54,427 bases of DNA from Oscillospiraceae bacterium (GCA_022788225.1 JALEVO010000159.1:1-54427), one strand, 5' to 3'; positions 8,110-18,469 are shown, numbered from the stretch's first letter. The notes: a model not told the origin generated them from the sequence alone. A program made the numbers and translations.

Positions 8110-8994
8110 TTAATCTACCTCGTAATAAATAAATCTGTTTACAATTGCGACTATGATACCCAGCGCCACAATAACTATTCCAAAGTACGCCCACGCCATT
8201 GCCGCTGAAAGTCCGTACTGCCAGTCCTTCTGCATTGTAAGAACTCTGTCCATTACAAGGTTGCTCGGGTCTGTGAATGAGTCGATAATTGTAAAAATCA
8301 GGTTTGCAAGAATCATCGGGCTGACATAAGGGAATGTTATCTTCCAGAAATATTCCCACGCTGTCGCACCCTCCATCTGTGCCGCTTCCTTTGCGGAAAC
8401 CGGAATGTTCTGGAGTGCCGCAAGGAATATGAGAATCTGTATTCCAGAATTCCATACAAGACCGAAAATGTCAGTAGTGACATTCTGAATAGTCATGGTC
8501 AGCTTGTCGCTTATTCCGTAAATTCCGAGGAATTCCAGCAGTTCACCTACAAGATCAGTTTCAAACATTGTTGAAAACTGTGTTGCACCGCTGTTTCCGC
8601 TGGTTGCCATATTACCTGTGATAATGTTGTAGACCGGACCGGTTGCAACGATTACCGGCAGGAAGAATACCGCTCTTGCAAAGCCTCTGCCGTGGAACTT
8701 CTGATTGAGAAGTACGGCAACGAACAGTGCAAATATAAGTATAAGCGGAGTTTTCAAAGCTGTCGTTTTCAGAACCGAGATAAGTCTTTCGGCATATACT
8801 TCATCGCCTAAGAATGCCTTTTTATAGTTGTCAAGTCCGACAAATCCGCCGAAAACATTTCTCTCAATATCCCTGAAAGAATAGGTAAACGATTTTATAA
8901 GCGGAACTATGAAAAACAAAACCGTTCCGATAAACCAGAGCGCTATGAATCCATAGCCGTACAGACTTTTTCTTTTTTCATAAGCTATCTTCAT
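8110..8994 (-). CDS. Carbohydrate ABC permease, MalF type (second pair)
   Basis: Membrane partner of the preceding MalG-type permease in a CUT1 importer. The 294-aa protein has six predicted helices and the EAA loop AKEAAQMEGATAWEYFWKIT near residues 200-220. Its ATG overlaps the stop of the DUF5696-type gene by one base (TGATG), so the two are translationally coupled. That coupling ties the secreted DUF5696 protein directly to this transporter pair. Confidence 0.9.
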   Translation of the reverse strand: MKIAYEKRKSLYGYGFIALWFIGTVLFFIVPLIKSFTYSFRDIERNVFGGFVGLDNYKKAFLGDEVYAERLISVLKTTALKTPLILIFALFVAVLLNQKFHGRGFARAVFFLPVIVATGPVYNIITGNMATSGNSGATQFSTMFETDLVGELLEFLGIYGISDKLTMTIQNVTTDIFGLVWNSGIQILIFLAALQNIPVSAKEAAQMEGATAWEYFWKITFPYVSPMILANLIFTIIDSFTDPSNLVMDRVLTMQKDWQYGLSAAMAWAYFGIVIVALGIIVAIVNRFIYYEVD

Positions 8995-11348
8995 CAGTCA
9001 CTCAGCGCTCCTTCCCCTAAATAATCATTAAGATTGCAGGTATTTCCGTTAACGTCAATATCACCTGTGGCAAGATTTACCTTTGTAACAGTGCCGTTTT
9101 CGTAGGTGGTTGTAATGATATCGCCGTTTGTTTCATAGCCTGTGATACGCTGTGAGGCAGTACCGCCCAGAACATTCCTGCTAAGCTCATAGCCCTTTGC
9201 GGCAGCGTCGGTCCAGTACTGATAATTTGCGTAGAAATAAACGTCAAATTTTGTATCCTTCAGTTCACTTGTTTCCTCATAAAGCATATCGTAATTGAAG
9301 TTTGAACCTGTTGCAAGCGCCTTTAACATAAGCGTCTTGTAATCAGCACTGCCGTTTATTGCAGTGGTTGAATACGGTTTCAGTCCGTGCATTGCAACCT
9401 GATAGAACGGAACTTCCTCGTCAAACATATCAAATTCGCTTGAACTTAACGGAACATTTGTGATATGGTCAACGCTTGCAAAAGCATAGGCATTTGCTGT
9501 ATCAGCAAGGATAGAGCCTACTCCGTTTTTAACTCCGGCATAGCTTTCCTCCATGACAGACATTGCCTTATCTCTTGAAACCATGTCCTTGCCATAGTCG
9601 CCGTAAAGAGTCGATGTCATTTCACCCAGTGAAACGCCGGTAAGACCTTTTTCGCTGTAGCTTTCAGCCAGATCACTGTATATGTCGCTGAAAGTCAGCG
9701 GAGAAAGCAGTGAAACCGGGTCGTAGAATGTACTCTGAACACCGTAAGCCCTGTCATAGGTCAGCAGTCTTGAATATGAACCGGAAACTCTTGTTGCAGT
9801 GTCAAGAAATGTAAAATATCCCTGACCGTTTACAAAGCCCTTGTTGTTTACTGACGGATAAAGTGAAATATTGTTGCCTTTGAGGTAATCTGTAAACTCC
9901 TCAAAATCGCTTTTTCCGCCAAGCACTCCTGCCGGCTTTGCCTTGTAGTCAACCTTTCCGGAAATGCCTGCGTTAGTCCAGTTGTCGTAAGTTACAACCA
10001 TGTTGTCAGCGCCGTCGTTTTTCAGTGTTTCAACAATGCCCTTAGCCTGTTCAAAGCCGGTTATTTCCGTTTTCAGCGTTACCGGAAGTCCGAGAATTGA
10101 TTTCTGCTTTTCAACGCCGCCGTAAAGATTTACATAAAGTGACGGGTCGGAAGCGTCAGTTTTTGTAACGCCCTCGTCCTTTTCAAGATAATCCCTGTAT
10201 TTAAGGGCAATATCTGTGAATGAAACGTTATTTCCGGTAACGGGATAATATCTCAGTTCAATATTGTCCGTCTTTATCTCGCCGTGCTCAAACACTGTAA
10301 ATTCGCTGTTTTCACCGTTTAAGATGTAGGACTCCGAACCTCTTAGCATGAATGTGTAGCCGCAGAGATTGTAGCTGCATTTTGACTGTCCGCTGACGCT
10401 TGCAGAAATTGTTGCATTGGCGTCACCGGAATGTATAACAGTCAGCAGACCGTTGCTTTTATCCTTTAAAATGCCGTAAACTGGCATATATACTTTCTGG
10501 GTCACAGCCGGTTTCTTGTCCGGAACTGCTGAAATGTCAGAGCCGTAAACCTTTGACATATAGCTCTTTGAAGTGGTCTTGCCGTTGTTGAAGTTGATAA
10601 GTGCACCGCTTCCGTCAGGAATAACAAAGCTTCCCTCTTCGTCGTTATAAGCCGCACCAAAACTGTTGAAAACTGAAATGGAAGTCAGCAGACTGCCTGT
10701 TGCAGGGTCAATGTTCTCTTCCTCGATATTTTCAACGTCAACCTTTACATTGAGGTAGTCCTCGCAGAGTGTGTATTCAACCGGAATTTTCGCTCCGCAG
10801 TCCTTGAATGTGTAGACAACCTTAACACCGTTGTCGATATTTGTTACCTTTGCACTTGCCTTGTTTGCAGACCTGAGGGTTTTTGTGGCTCTGTCCTTTG
10901 GAACGCCATAAGTGATTACCAGCGCAGAAGCAAGCTGACGTCTGAGAGAGTTTGTTGCTCCCGGGTCGCCGTATGCATTTATCGGCGCAGACCACCAGAT
11001 ATATCCTGTCGCCTTGTTCTTTATTGCAAAGAGATTTCCCTTTTCCTTGGGATTTACGCCCTTTTCCAGTGCCTCGTCGGAAACATCTGTGCAGGCGTAA
11101 AGCTGATAGCCGTCATTTTCAGCCACAAGCTCCATTGTCGAAAGTGCGTCCTCTTCGGTACGCTCAACAAAGTCCTCGTCAACTGCGTCCGGTGTCGATT
11201 CCTCTTCCTCGCTGGCATCTGCACTTCCCTCTGCCGCTGAGGTATCTCCTCCCGCAGTCTCGTCATCATCAGCATAAACATAAGTCACAGGTGCCATAAG
11301 GGCAAAAACCATAACTCCGGCTAAAAGCTTTTTCAATTTATTATTCAT
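8994..11348 (-). CDS. Secreted DUF5696-type protein, possible glycan-handling TIM-barrel
   Basis: A 784-aa exported protein with a signal peptide (MNNKLKKLLAGVMVFALMAP, cut near ADA/YADD), an acidic low-complexity stretch to about residue 60, a beta-rich N-terminal half, and a C-terminal half that reads like an alpha/beta barrel (VVTYDNWTNAGISG; SLYPSVNNKGF; GVSLGEMTSTLYGDYGKD). I recognise it as resembling DUF5696, which has no established function; the barrel and any glycosidase role are inference. No lipobox or wall anchor is seen. It is the sixth gene of the operon and is coupled by TGATG to a MalF-type permease, so it may take the place of a substrate-binding or processing protein for that pair. 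Confidence 0.75.
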   Translation of the reverse strand: MNNKLKKLLAGVMVFALMAPVTYVYADDDETAGGDTSAAEGSADASEEEESTPDAVDEDFVERTEEDALSTMELVAENDGYQLYACTDVSDEALEKGVNPKEKGNLFAIKNKATGYIWWSAPINAYGDPGATNSLRRQLASALVITYGVPKDRATKTLRSANKASAKVTNIDNGVKVVYTFKDCGAKIPVEYTLCEDYLNVKVDVENIEEENIDPATGSLLTSISVFNSFGAAYNDEEGSFVIPDGSGALINFNNGKTTSKSYMSKVYGSDISAVPDKKPAVTQKVYMPVYGILKDKSNGLLTVIHSGDANATISASVSGQSKCSYNLCGYTFMLRGSESYILNGENSEFTVFEHGEIKTDNIELRYYPVTGNNVSFTDIALKYRDYLEKDEGVTKTDASDPSLYVNLYGGVEKQKSILGLPVTLKTEITGFEQAKGIVETLKNDGADNMVVTYDNWTNAGISGKVDYKAKPAGVLGGKSDFEEFTDYLKGNNISLYPSVNNKGFVNGQGYFTFLDTATRVSGSYSRLLTYDRAYGVQSTFYDPVSLLSPLTFSDIYSDLAESYSEKGLTGVSLGEMTSTLYGDYGKDMVSRDKAMSVMEESYAGVKNGVGSILADTANAYAFASVDHITNVPLSSSEFDMFDEEVPFYQVAMHGLKPYSTTAINGSADYKTLMLKALATGSNFNYDMLYEETSELKDTKFDVYFYANYQYWTDAAAKGYELSRNVLGGTASQRITGYETNGDIITTTYENGTVTKVNLATGDIDVNGNTCNLNDYLGEGALSD

Positions 11349-11376
11349 CTGAATTTTTCACCGCCTTTACCCGTCG

Positions 11377-12006
11377 TTAAACCTTGATTCTGTAAGCTAT
11401 TTCCGTGTAGATGGAGTATGCAAATACATAAACCTGCTGGAGAAGTGAAAGGAGAAGTACAAGCAGGAAAAGTATGATAAGCATAGCCGCAATAGTCAGA
11501 ATTATAGCAAATACTGTTTTCATGAAAGAATACTGGTGAACAGCCTTTATTGCCGAGAAAAGCAGTATAACCGTCCAGCCTGTTCCGATAATGGATATCG
11601 CCTGAATGAATATGTATTCATCTCTTACCAGAATGTGGGACAAAAGTGTTGTAATATAAATCTGTGCCACATAGGGTATAAGCGCATAGGCACTGTAAAT
11701 GCAGATATTTTTCAGACTTCCCTCACCGTCAAGGAGGGTACATATAGCCCAGTTTCCAACTACCCATGTTCCGAAAATTATAAAGCTGTCGGTGATATAT
11801 GGGATGATGTTGAACATCTTGTCATAGCTTACATAGTACTGAAAGCCGTAAAGACGGTTGTATGCGATCTGAGCGAAGAAAAGCAGGAATATTATCAGAA
11901 ACGCATATTTCAGCGAACCGGCTTTTTTCCAGCGCAGATCCTCAAAACCCTCAAAGGGGTGGAATACAGCGTGTTTTACAAACTGCTTCTGAGTCAGATC
12001 CAGCAT
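11377..12006 (-). CDS. YIP1-family integral membrane protein
   Basis: A 209-aa polytopic membrane protein with about five hydrophobic helices and a short cytoplasmic N-terminus ending in the pattern [20 protein letters not shown], which is typical of bacterial YIP1-domain proteins found beside sugar ABC transporters. Its function is not established. The start ATG overlaps the stop of the NHL-repeat gene by one base (TGATG), so the two membrane proteins are made together. It may scaffold the transporter or the NHL protein (inference). Confidence 0.8.
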   Translation of the reverse strand: MLDLTQKQFVKHAVFHPFEGFEDLRWKKAGSLKYAFLIIFLLFFAQIAYNRLYGFQYYVSYDKMFNIIPYITDSFIIFGTWVVGNWAICTLLDGEGSLKNICIYSAYALIPYVAQIYITTLLSHILVRDEYIFIQAISIIGTGWTVILLFSAIKAVHQYSFMKTVFAIILTIAAMLIILFLLVLLLSLLQQVYVFAYSIYTEIAYRIKV

Positions 12007-13502
12007 CAGTTATCATCCTCCTTTGTCACCTTCTGAGCCTTTTTCTTTTTATAAAGCTTTTTGCCGCCCCATACGCCGATAATCACAACGGCAAGTCCGC
12101 CGATTATCAATCCGAAATACTCTTTCAGGAAATCCGAACGCCAGCCCTCAAACGCCTTGTTGTAGATAAGTCCGGCATCGGCTTTTTTTGCATATTCCAT
12201 AGCGGTCTTGTATTCGCCCTTATTGAGCATAGCGCTTGCAATACCGATATATGCTCGTCTGTAGTTACCGTCTCTTTTGAGTATCTCATACCATGGGTCT
12301 AAAGCGTCCTCGTAGTATCCGGCATTGTAAAGGCTTACAGCATCATGAACTATCTCGCCGAACTCTGTTTCAACGAAGATTGTGACTGTACCCTTAGTCT
12401 GGTCGAGAACATAAATGTTGTCCCCCATAGTTTCCAGTGCGGAGGGTCTTGTAAATCCGCCCAGCTGGTCTGCCTTGGTACCTACAATAAACATCAGCCA
12501 CAAGTCTTCATCATACTGGAACACTCTTCCTGTCGCAAGGTCAAGACAGTTTATTGTGCCGTCCTCGCTGATGTCAATATCAACAAGCTGTGTTTCGTCA
12601 ATTTTCTGACTTGAGCTTATGGACATTGACGGCCAGTCGCCGATATACATTTCATAATCCGCAAAAAGGTTTTCACCTGCCGGATTAAGCTTTTTTACTA
12701 TATCAGTAGTCTGTGTTGTGGACTGTGTTGAGGTGTAGATAAAACCCTCGGCGTCAATATCGAAGTTGGAAAAGCCTGCCGGAACGCTTCTTCTTCTCTT
12801 GGCTCTCGCCTCGTCTGAAAGAATCGCATTCCAGAAATAGTTGGCAATAACCTCGGAGGTAGCTTCAACTCTGTTTGCACCGTAATAACCGATAAATTCA
12901 CCTGTGTTGTCAAACATTGCCGCACCGCTTGTTACGTTGTTTAAAACAACATAAACATTTCCCGCCTTGTCGGCAAGGACTTTCTGGGGCAGGAATGTCA
13001 GATCCTGATTATAAATTTCAGAAGTCGGCTTTGTAATCTCAAGACTGATATTGCCCTGCGGGTCACATATCAGCACTCTTGCGTTGTCATTATCTGCAAT
13101 GTAAAGCATTCCGTTTTCATCTGAAACGAATATGCCCTTCGGATTTTTAAGAGTTGTTACCGTGCCGTCCTCATATTTAAATGTATCAAGTACTTTTTTG
13201 ACACGACTGAACTCTGAATCAACAATAACTATTCTGTTGTTGCCTGTATCGGCAATGTAGAAATTGTTGTCCTTGTCCTTGAACAGGTCGCTGGGGTCTT
13301 TGAAGTGACCTATTCCAAGGTCGTCGCCCGAAACGGCTCTGTCGGCAATATAGCCTGCCTGTGACGGTATAGCCTCGCCCCATCTGTCATAGTTATAGAC
13401 ATCATAAGGCTCGTCGGCGCTTACCGCCATAAATGACGCACTGCTTATCATGTACACACCTGCAAACGCAGCCGCAAGAAATCTTTTAAAGCCTTTGCTC
13501 AT
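12006..13502 (-). CDS. Exported NHL beta-propeller protein with TPR-like region and C-terminal membrane anchor
   Basis: A 498-aa protein with a signal peptide (to about AVSA), then NHL-type propeller blades recognisable by repeats such as [18 protein letters not shown] and [18 protein letters not shown] (~55-390), a TPR-like helical stretch ([20 protein letters not shown]; ~395-455), one transmembrane helix (~465-487) and a Lys-rich cytoplasmic tail. The topology puts the propeller outside, anchored by the last helix. NHL propellers bind proteins or glycans; the partner here is unknown. It lies between the first permease pair and YIP1, and is coupled to YIP1. A start at ATG behind AAAGGATG is well supported. 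Confidence 0.82.
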   Translation of the reverse strand: MSKGFKRFLAAAFAGVYMISSASFMAVSADEPYDVYNYDRWGEAIPSQAGYIADRAVSGDDLGIGHFKDPSDLFKDKDNNFYIADTGNNRIVIVDSEFSRVKKVLDTFKYEDGTVTTLKNPKGIFVSDENGMLYIADNDNARVLICDPQGNISLEITKPTSEIYNQDLTFLPQKVLADKAGNVYVVLNNVTSGAAMFDNTGEFIGYYGANRVEATSEVIANYFWNAILSDEARAKRRRSVPAGFSNFDIDAEGFIYTSTQSTTQTTDIVKKLNPAGENLFADYEMYIGDWPSMSISSSQKIDETQLVDIDISEDGTINCLDLATGRVFQYDEDLWLMFIVGTKADQLGGFTRPSALETMGDNIYVLDQTKGTVTIFVETEFGEIVHDAVSLYNAGYYEDALDPWYEILKRDGNYRRAYIGIASAMLNKGEYKTAMEYAKKADAGLIYNKAFEGWRSDFLKEYFGLIIGGLAVVIIGVWGGKKLYKKKKAQKVTKEDDN

Positions 13503-13532
13503 AATTTTCTCATCCTTTCTGCTTTTGCCGGT

Positions 13533-14405
13533 TTATTCCTTGATACCGGAGTGTGCCATTGTTTCAATTACGTTTTTCTGTGCCAGCATGAATATTACAA
13601 TAGGAGGCACAAGCATGAACACTGCCGCTGCCGCTGCAACTCCGGCTCGTGCAAGACCAGCCATTGCCGCCTGCTGAACAACTGTCGGCAGAGTTTTAAG
13701 TGATTCGTTATAAACCAGTGTACCGCCCTGAATGTTCCATGCAGCCTGAAATGCGAAGATGATAAGTGTCATAAGGGCTGGCTTCTGGTTAGGCATAACG
13801 ATTTTCCAGCATATTGTAAACATATTTGCACCGTCAACCTTTGCCGCTTCAATCATTGCGTCCGGCATTGTACTCATGGACTGACGCATAAGGAACAGTC
13901 CCATTGGTGATGCAATGGACGGAAGGATAAGTGCCCAGTATGTATTTATCATATGCAGTTTCGCCATTACTATATACTGCATAATATAGATAACATTGCT
14001 TGTATAGAGAAGTGATATAACTATGATACTGTTTATCACCTTGCTGCCCGGGAAACGGCACTTTGCAAGAACAAACGCCGCCATTGACGCAACAATACAC
14101 TGTGCAACAGTAACAGTTACAGTAACAAATACGCTGTTGAAAACATAACGTGAGAACGGAACCCACATTTCGCTCATAACGCTGAACATATCACGGAAGT
14201 TGTCCAGCGTAGGATTTATAGCATAAAGCTTTGGCGGGAAAATAAAAAGTTCCTGCACCGGCTTTATAGACATAACGATTGCCAGATAAATAGGCAGCAC
14301 CATAAACAGTCCGAGAAGAAGAAGAAAAATAAATATTCCGACTGTTCCGCCGATTTTCTTTCCGGCCTGCTTGCTTGACGCTTTCATGCGCTTGACTTCA
14401 GTCAT
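13533..14405 (-). CDS. Carbohydrate ABC permease, MalG type (first pair)
   Basis: CUT1-importer membrane subunit, 290 aa with six helices, and the EAA loop DAMIEAAKVDGANMFTICWK near residues 190-210. ATG follows GGAGGG by 5-6 bases. It is separated by 11 bp from its MalF-type partner upstream. Together with the substrate-binding protein at 15425-18388 the pair forms a complete importer except for the ATPase. Confidence 0.92.
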   Translation of the reverse strand: MTEVKRMKASSKQAGKKIGGTVGIFIFLLLLGLFMVLPIYLAIVMSIKPVQELFIFPPKLYAINPTLDNFRDMFSVMSEMWVPFSRYVFNSVFVTVTVTVAQCIVASMAAFVLAKCRFPGSKVINSIIVISLLYTSNVIYIMQYIVMAKLHMINTYWALILPSIASPMGLFLMRQSMSTMPDAMIEAAKVDGANMFTICWKIVMPNQKPALMTLIIFAFQAAWNIQGGTLVYNESLKTLPTVVQQAAMAGLARAGVAAAAAVFMLVPPIVIFMLAQKNVIETMAHSGIKE

Positions 14406-14416
14406 TTATTTCCCTC

Positions 14417-15349
14417 CTAATCCATATATTTGCTTAGTACCTTGCTTATAAGCCTGTTGCAGACGTACATCGCAACGAAAAGTACCATACATATTGCTGA
14501 CGCATACCCCATTTCGTATCTAACCCAGCCGTAATCGTAAGCGTGGGTCATAATGGTGTGAGCCTTGTAGTCCGTACTCGGGAAACCGACCAGATTCTGT
14601 GCAACAGTACCGGCTGTAAACGAGCTTACAATCTGCATAACTGCGGCGAACATAAGCTGCGGTCCCATTGACGGGATAGTAATGTAAATAAGTTCCTGCC
14701 AGCGGTTTTTGATACCCTCGATAGCACCCGCCTCGTACTGTGAACGGTCGATATTCTGGAATCCGGCTCTGAGAGCAAGGAATCCCGCACCAAGGCTTAT
14801 CCACATCTGTACAACGATTGTAACGCCAAGTATAGTGCTTGAATCAGTCAGCCACTGAACAGGTGAGGAAATAATTCCTAAGTTAAGCAGAATTGAGTTC
14901 ATGTAACCGTATGAGTCACCGCTGAAAATTATCTGCCATATTGTGTAAATGTTAGCCATTGAAGGCGCATAGAAAACAAGAGTAAAAATTGTTTTCAGCT
15001 TCGGGTGAAGTTCGTTGATAAGCCATGCAAGCACAAAGCAAAGTACATAGCTTATAGGTCCTGTGAAAATGGCAAATACAAGAGTAACTCTTATAGATGT
15101 CATAAATATCTTATCTGATAAAAACAGTGTATAGAAATTTGAAAGTCCTACAAACTTCGGAAGCTGAACCATGTTGAAATCTGTAAATCCCATCGGAACA
15201 GACATAACAACCGGTATAATTGTAAATATCAGGAAAAATATCATAAAAGGAAAAAGCATGAAATAGCATTCCTTGTTCTGCTTTACAGAAAGCCACATAA
15301 GTCTTCTGTTTTCCTTTTTACTTCTTTTTCCGACAGCAGCTAAATCCAA
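14417..15349 (-). CDS. Carbohydrate ABC permease, MalF type (first pair)
   Basis: CUT1-importer membrane subunit of 310 aa with six helices and the EAA loop QYEAGAIEGIKNRWQELIYI (~residues 205-225). The start is TTG 15347-15349, placed by an AAGGAGGG site seven bases upstream; no closer ATG fits. It follows the substrate-binding-protein gene after a 75-bp gap containing a strong hairpin, which is the usual way to make more binding protein than permease. Confidence 0.9.
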   Translation of the reverse strand: MDLAAVGKRSKKENRRLMWLSVKQNKECYFMLFPFMIFFLIFTIIPVVMSVPMGFTDFNMVQLPKFVGLSNFYTLFLSDKIFMTSIRVTLVFAIFTGPISYVLCFVLAWLINELHPKLKTIFTLVFYAPSMANIYTIWQIIFSGDSYGYMNSILLNLGIISSPVQWLTDSSTILGVTIVVQMWISLGAGFLALRAGFQNIDRSQYEAGAIEGIKNRWQELIYITIPSMGPQLMFAAVMQIVSSFTAGTVAQNLVGFPSTDYKAHTIMTHAYDYGWVRYEMGYASAICMVLFVAMYVCNRLISKVLSKYMD

Positions 15350-15382
15350 ATTGTAACCCTCCTTATTTAAATCTGGTTTTCA

Positions 15383-15404
15383 CTCCGGCAGTACTCTGCC
15401 GGAG
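15383..15404 (-). promoter_or_regulatory. Intercistronic hairpin between binding protein and permeases
   Basis: CTCCGGCAG pairs perfectly with CTGCCGGAG over a 4-base loop and has no T run after it. Such stem-loops protect the 3' end of the upstream message or cause partial termination, as between malE and malF in enteric bacteria. Confidence 0.65.
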
Positions 15405-15424
15405 CAATATTTGTAAAAGTACCG

Positions 15425-18388
15425 TTAATTGTCAAGTCCGAGGTTTTCACGTTTTCTTGTAATTTCCTCGTTGATGTCCCTGTTATACCACATAAGGGTA
15501 TCTCTTGGGTTTTCAAGATTATTTACAGTTTCTCTGAATGCGTTCATAATATTTCTTGTTGTGGCATAGGACGCCGGAATAACTGGTATTTCTTCAAGTT
15601 CTTCTCTCTGTGCATTCAGCTTTGCAAGTTCTGACTGCGACCATGAAAGCTGCTGAAGCGCTTCTGTATTTGCAGCCTCGAAACGTCCCATTGTACCAAG
15701 AAGTCCCTCAATCTGAGTTCCGTACTTGACCTGAACATCAGTTGATGTGAACCACTTTACAAACTCCCATGCTGCGTCCTTGTCGGAAACCTTGTTGAAG
15801 ATTACCGCAGCTGTACCGTTGGAGTTGGCGGCGTGTGAAATTGTACCGTCCTCTTTGAGAGTACCCGGAACTGATGTAAAGTCCCAGAGTCCCTTGATTT
15901 CCGGTGACGCAACAGAAAGCTGGTTGAAGAAGGTGTAACTCTGAATTACAATCGGGTATTCACCTGTTCTGAATCTGTTGAATGCGTCGTATGTCTGTTC
16001 AAAGTCATACTTTGTATAGAAATCAGTCCACTCCTCAAATGCCTGAACAGCCTCGATGGAATCAAGGTTTGAAGCTGTCTGCTCCGGATTGTAGTAGTTG
16101 ACGCCCTTTTGCAGCAGCAGCATTGCGAATGTGTGTCCCAGTTCTGTTGCCGGGGAAATATTTGCCGGCGGAAGAACAAGACCAACGCCCATGTAATTTC
16201 TCTGGAGTGCCGGAAGCATATCAATAAGATCCTGCCATGTTTCCGGCGGAGCAGTGAATCCAAGTTCTGACAGAACGTCCTTTCTGTAGAACATCATAGG
16301 CCACATCTGGTTTACCGGAATACCGTAGCAGCCGCCGTCATACTCATAGTTGACAGTTGCATTTTCGTGGAATCTCGACTTTACTTCCTCGTAGTCACTG
16401 AACTGCGAACAGTCTACCAGCAGTCCTCGTGCGGCAAGGTTTACAGGGAATTCACCGCCCAGGAACAGTGCCACATCAGGACCTTTATCTGCAAGGGTCG
16501 CCTCGACGACGCCTCCGACTACAAGGTTTACAGATATCGGTATGTCGGGGTATTGCTGTGAGAAGTCCGACTCAACCAGTCCCTTTACCACCTGTGCCTG
16601 ATCACGTCCCAGGTTAACCCATACGTTTATTACCTCTGCCCCTGTTTCATCTGAAAGCTGTGTGTAGTCCTCAAAGAATGAATTGAAGAACGCTCTGATG
16701 CTGTACCATACAGATTTGAAGAAGTTCTTTTTGGTTGAGGAGTAATTGCTGTTGTCAGCCGCAAGTTCTATGTAGTCGATTTCAAGAGGCTGATTTCTGT
16801 AATCTCTCATCCATGATGAAATAGCAGTTACGTTATCCTTTATCTGTCCGAGATAATCGGGTATTCTCAGCGGTTTTTCGATACACTGGTCAAGAACCAC
16901 TGTCATTCTCTCAAGAGTTGATGCTTCCGAGCCTTCGGAACCTGCCAGACTTTCAATGTTTTGCTGAACGTCTTTTAAGTCCTGTGAAAGCTTTGCGAAC
17001 TCATCAAGGAGTCCCGGAATCTTGTCGTGTACATAATAATCAGTATATTTATCCGGATTCGGACCTGTTATCATAAGAATCTGACGGTAATAGTTGTTAA
17101 GTTCAAAAACAACATTGTCAAGCTTTCTCATGGAGTCGCCGATTTCTCCCGGAATAACTTCCATTGTAATTGTGTGGGGTGCCCCGCCTGTCAGATAAAC
17201 ATATATGTCCTCTCCGCTTTCAGACTCAGGAGTTACAACGCTCCAGTCATTGTCGTAGTAGAACTTTACCTGATCAAGCTCCTTGCAGAGAACCTGTCCG
17301 TCAACATAAATGCGGCGGTTTGAGTAAAAGCCTCTCATTTCGTTCTGTCTTGACTTTATTCCCATTCTGTACCAGCCGCCGTCTGCCGGAATCTGGTCTG
17401 CCGGAACTTCAAAAGTGATAGTCTGCAAAGCCTTTGACCATGTTCCGCTTCCTATGGTATTGTAAAGCATATTAACAGGGCTTGACGGCGAAACCATGTA
17501 GTTGCTGTTGTCATTTGTCGGATAGAGAGTTGAGTCCGATTTCTTGACAGCGTTTTCGCCCTCAATTCTTATAACTCCCTCAGCAGAGCCGCTGTCCCTT
17601 GAAACTCCAGCTGACTGTACATACTCGTCATAGCCCGGCAGTTCCTTTGGATTGTAGAACTTGAAATATTCAAGTGCAAGATTAGCCTTTGTACCTGTGA
17701 AAGTAACGGTATGGCTGCCCTTTTCAAGGTAGAATATCAGCGGGTCGTTAAAAAGTCCGTCAACGTCCTTGATATCCGATGTGAGCCATTCGCCTTTCTG
17801 TATCTGTGCCGGTCTTATCTGATTTCCTCTTGAGTCAACGGTAATTTCCTTTTCGTTTACCCAGACCTTATTAAGGGAAACTCTCGACGCAGTATCATAA
17901 GGCGAACTGCCGTCAATTTCAATTCCGAATTCAACCGTTGTAGCAGTTGACTCAATAGGATAATAGGACATATTCATGCAGTAAATACCGCTTTCGGGTA
18001 TATCCACATTATATGTAACCTCGCCGTCATTTGAATCCCATATAAGTACATCAGATTTTGTTTCTGTATCATTTCCGTAGTTTCCCACAGAGAAATCCCC
18101 GTTTTCCGCACTGACATAATCCTTGCACCATGTAAGTATTTCAGCGTCAGGTCTGTTTTCACCTGAATACTGGTCATAATAATCACTGTATGTATTTTTT
18201 GCAACATAAAGCGGTTCAGTATCTTCATCTGCCGGAATCTGCGAAATATCTGCCGATTCAAGAAGCAGTTCGGCGTCATGATCATTATAATCAGGCGTTT
18301 CTGCAGAAACTGAACCTGCCGGAGAAATGCACAAAAGCAATGCCGCCGAAAAAGAAAGAATTCTTTTTGACATCTTGTTTTTTCTCAA
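15425..18388 (-). CDS. Extracellular solute-binding protein with N-terminal beta-sandwich modules
   Basis: A ~987-aa secreted protein, over twice the usual binding-protein length. After a signal peptide come two beta-rich modules (~75-240, containing VTYNVDIPESGIYCMNMSYY and KGSHTVTFTGTKANLALEYF; ~260-430, containing GGAPHTITMEV) that resemble CBM6/35-like sandwiches, a helical linker (~435-560), and a family 1 solute-binding domain (~570-960: TLADKGPDVALFLGGEFPVN; YDGGCYGIPVNQMWPMMFYR). The start is TTG 18386-18388, with AAAGGTGG seven bases upstream; the ATG at 18371-18373 lacks a site. There is no lipobox, unusual for a Gram-positive binding protein, so it may be held at the surface by its modules or by the NHL protein. 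It probably captures an oligosaccharide for the first permease pair; the sugar is unknown. Confidence 0.88.
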   Translation of the reverse strand: MRKNKMSKRILSFSAALLLCISPAGSVSAETPDYNDHDAELLLESADISQIPADEDTEPLYVAKNTYSDYYDQYSGENRPDAEILTWCKDYVSAENGDFSVGNYGNDTETKSDVLIWDSNDGEVTYNVDIPESGIYCMNMSYYPIESTATTVEFGIEIDGSSPYDTASRVSLNKVWVNEKEITVDSRGNQIRPAQIQKGEWLTSDIKDVDGLFNDPLIFYLEKGSHTVTFTGTKANLALEYFKFYNPKELPGYDEYVQSAGVSRDSGSAEGVIRIEGENAVKKSDSTLYPTNDNSNYMVSPSSPVNMLYNTIGSGTWSKALQTITFEVPADQIPADGGWYRMGIKSRQNEMRGFYSNRRIYVDGQVLCKELDQVKFYYDNDWSVVTPESESGEDIYVYLTGGAPHTITMEVIPGEIGDSMRKLDNVVFELNNYYRQILMITGPNPDKYTDYYVHDKIPGLLDEFAKLSQDLKDVQQNIESLAGSEGSEASTLERMTVVLDQCIEKPLRIPDYLGQIKDNVTAISSWMRDYRNQPLEIDYIELAADNSNYSSTKKNFFKSVWYSIRAFFNSFFEDYTQLSDETGAEVINVWVNLGRDQAQVVKGLVESDFSQQYPDIPISVNLVVGGVVEATLADKGPDVALFLGGEFPVNLAARGLLVDCSQFSDYEEVKSRFHENATVNYEYDGGCYGIPVNQMWPMMFYRKDVLSELGFTAPPETWQDLIDMLPALQRNYMGVGLVLPPANISPATELGHTFAMLLLQKGVNYYNPEQTASNLDSIEAVQAFEEWTDFYTKYDFEQTYDAFNRFRTGEYPIVIQSYTFFNQLSVASPEIKGLWDFTSVPGTLKEDGTISHAANSNGTAAVIFNKVSDKDAAWEFVKWFTSTDVQVKYGTQIEGLLGTMGRFEAANTEALQQLSWSQSELAKLNAQREELEEIPVIPASYATTRNIMNAFRETVNNLENPRDTLMWYNRDINEEITRKRENLGLDN

Positions 18389-18469
18389 TTTTTTTCCACC
18401 TTTCGTCAAAAAATAAAAATCCACAGGTTTATGATATCAGACATAATATCAAAACCCTATATATAACCC

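Noticed and set aside
7087-15349. Two permease pairs as a simple tandem duplication
   Set aside because: The MalF- and MalG-type proteins of the two pairs differ throughout, including their EAA loops, so they are old paralogues or of separate origin.
18416-18466. Leader peptide in front of the ABC operon (short ATG frame ending near 18430)
   Set aside because: The ribosome site is directly against the ATG and coding quality cannot be judged at 16 codons; kept only as part of the leader observation.
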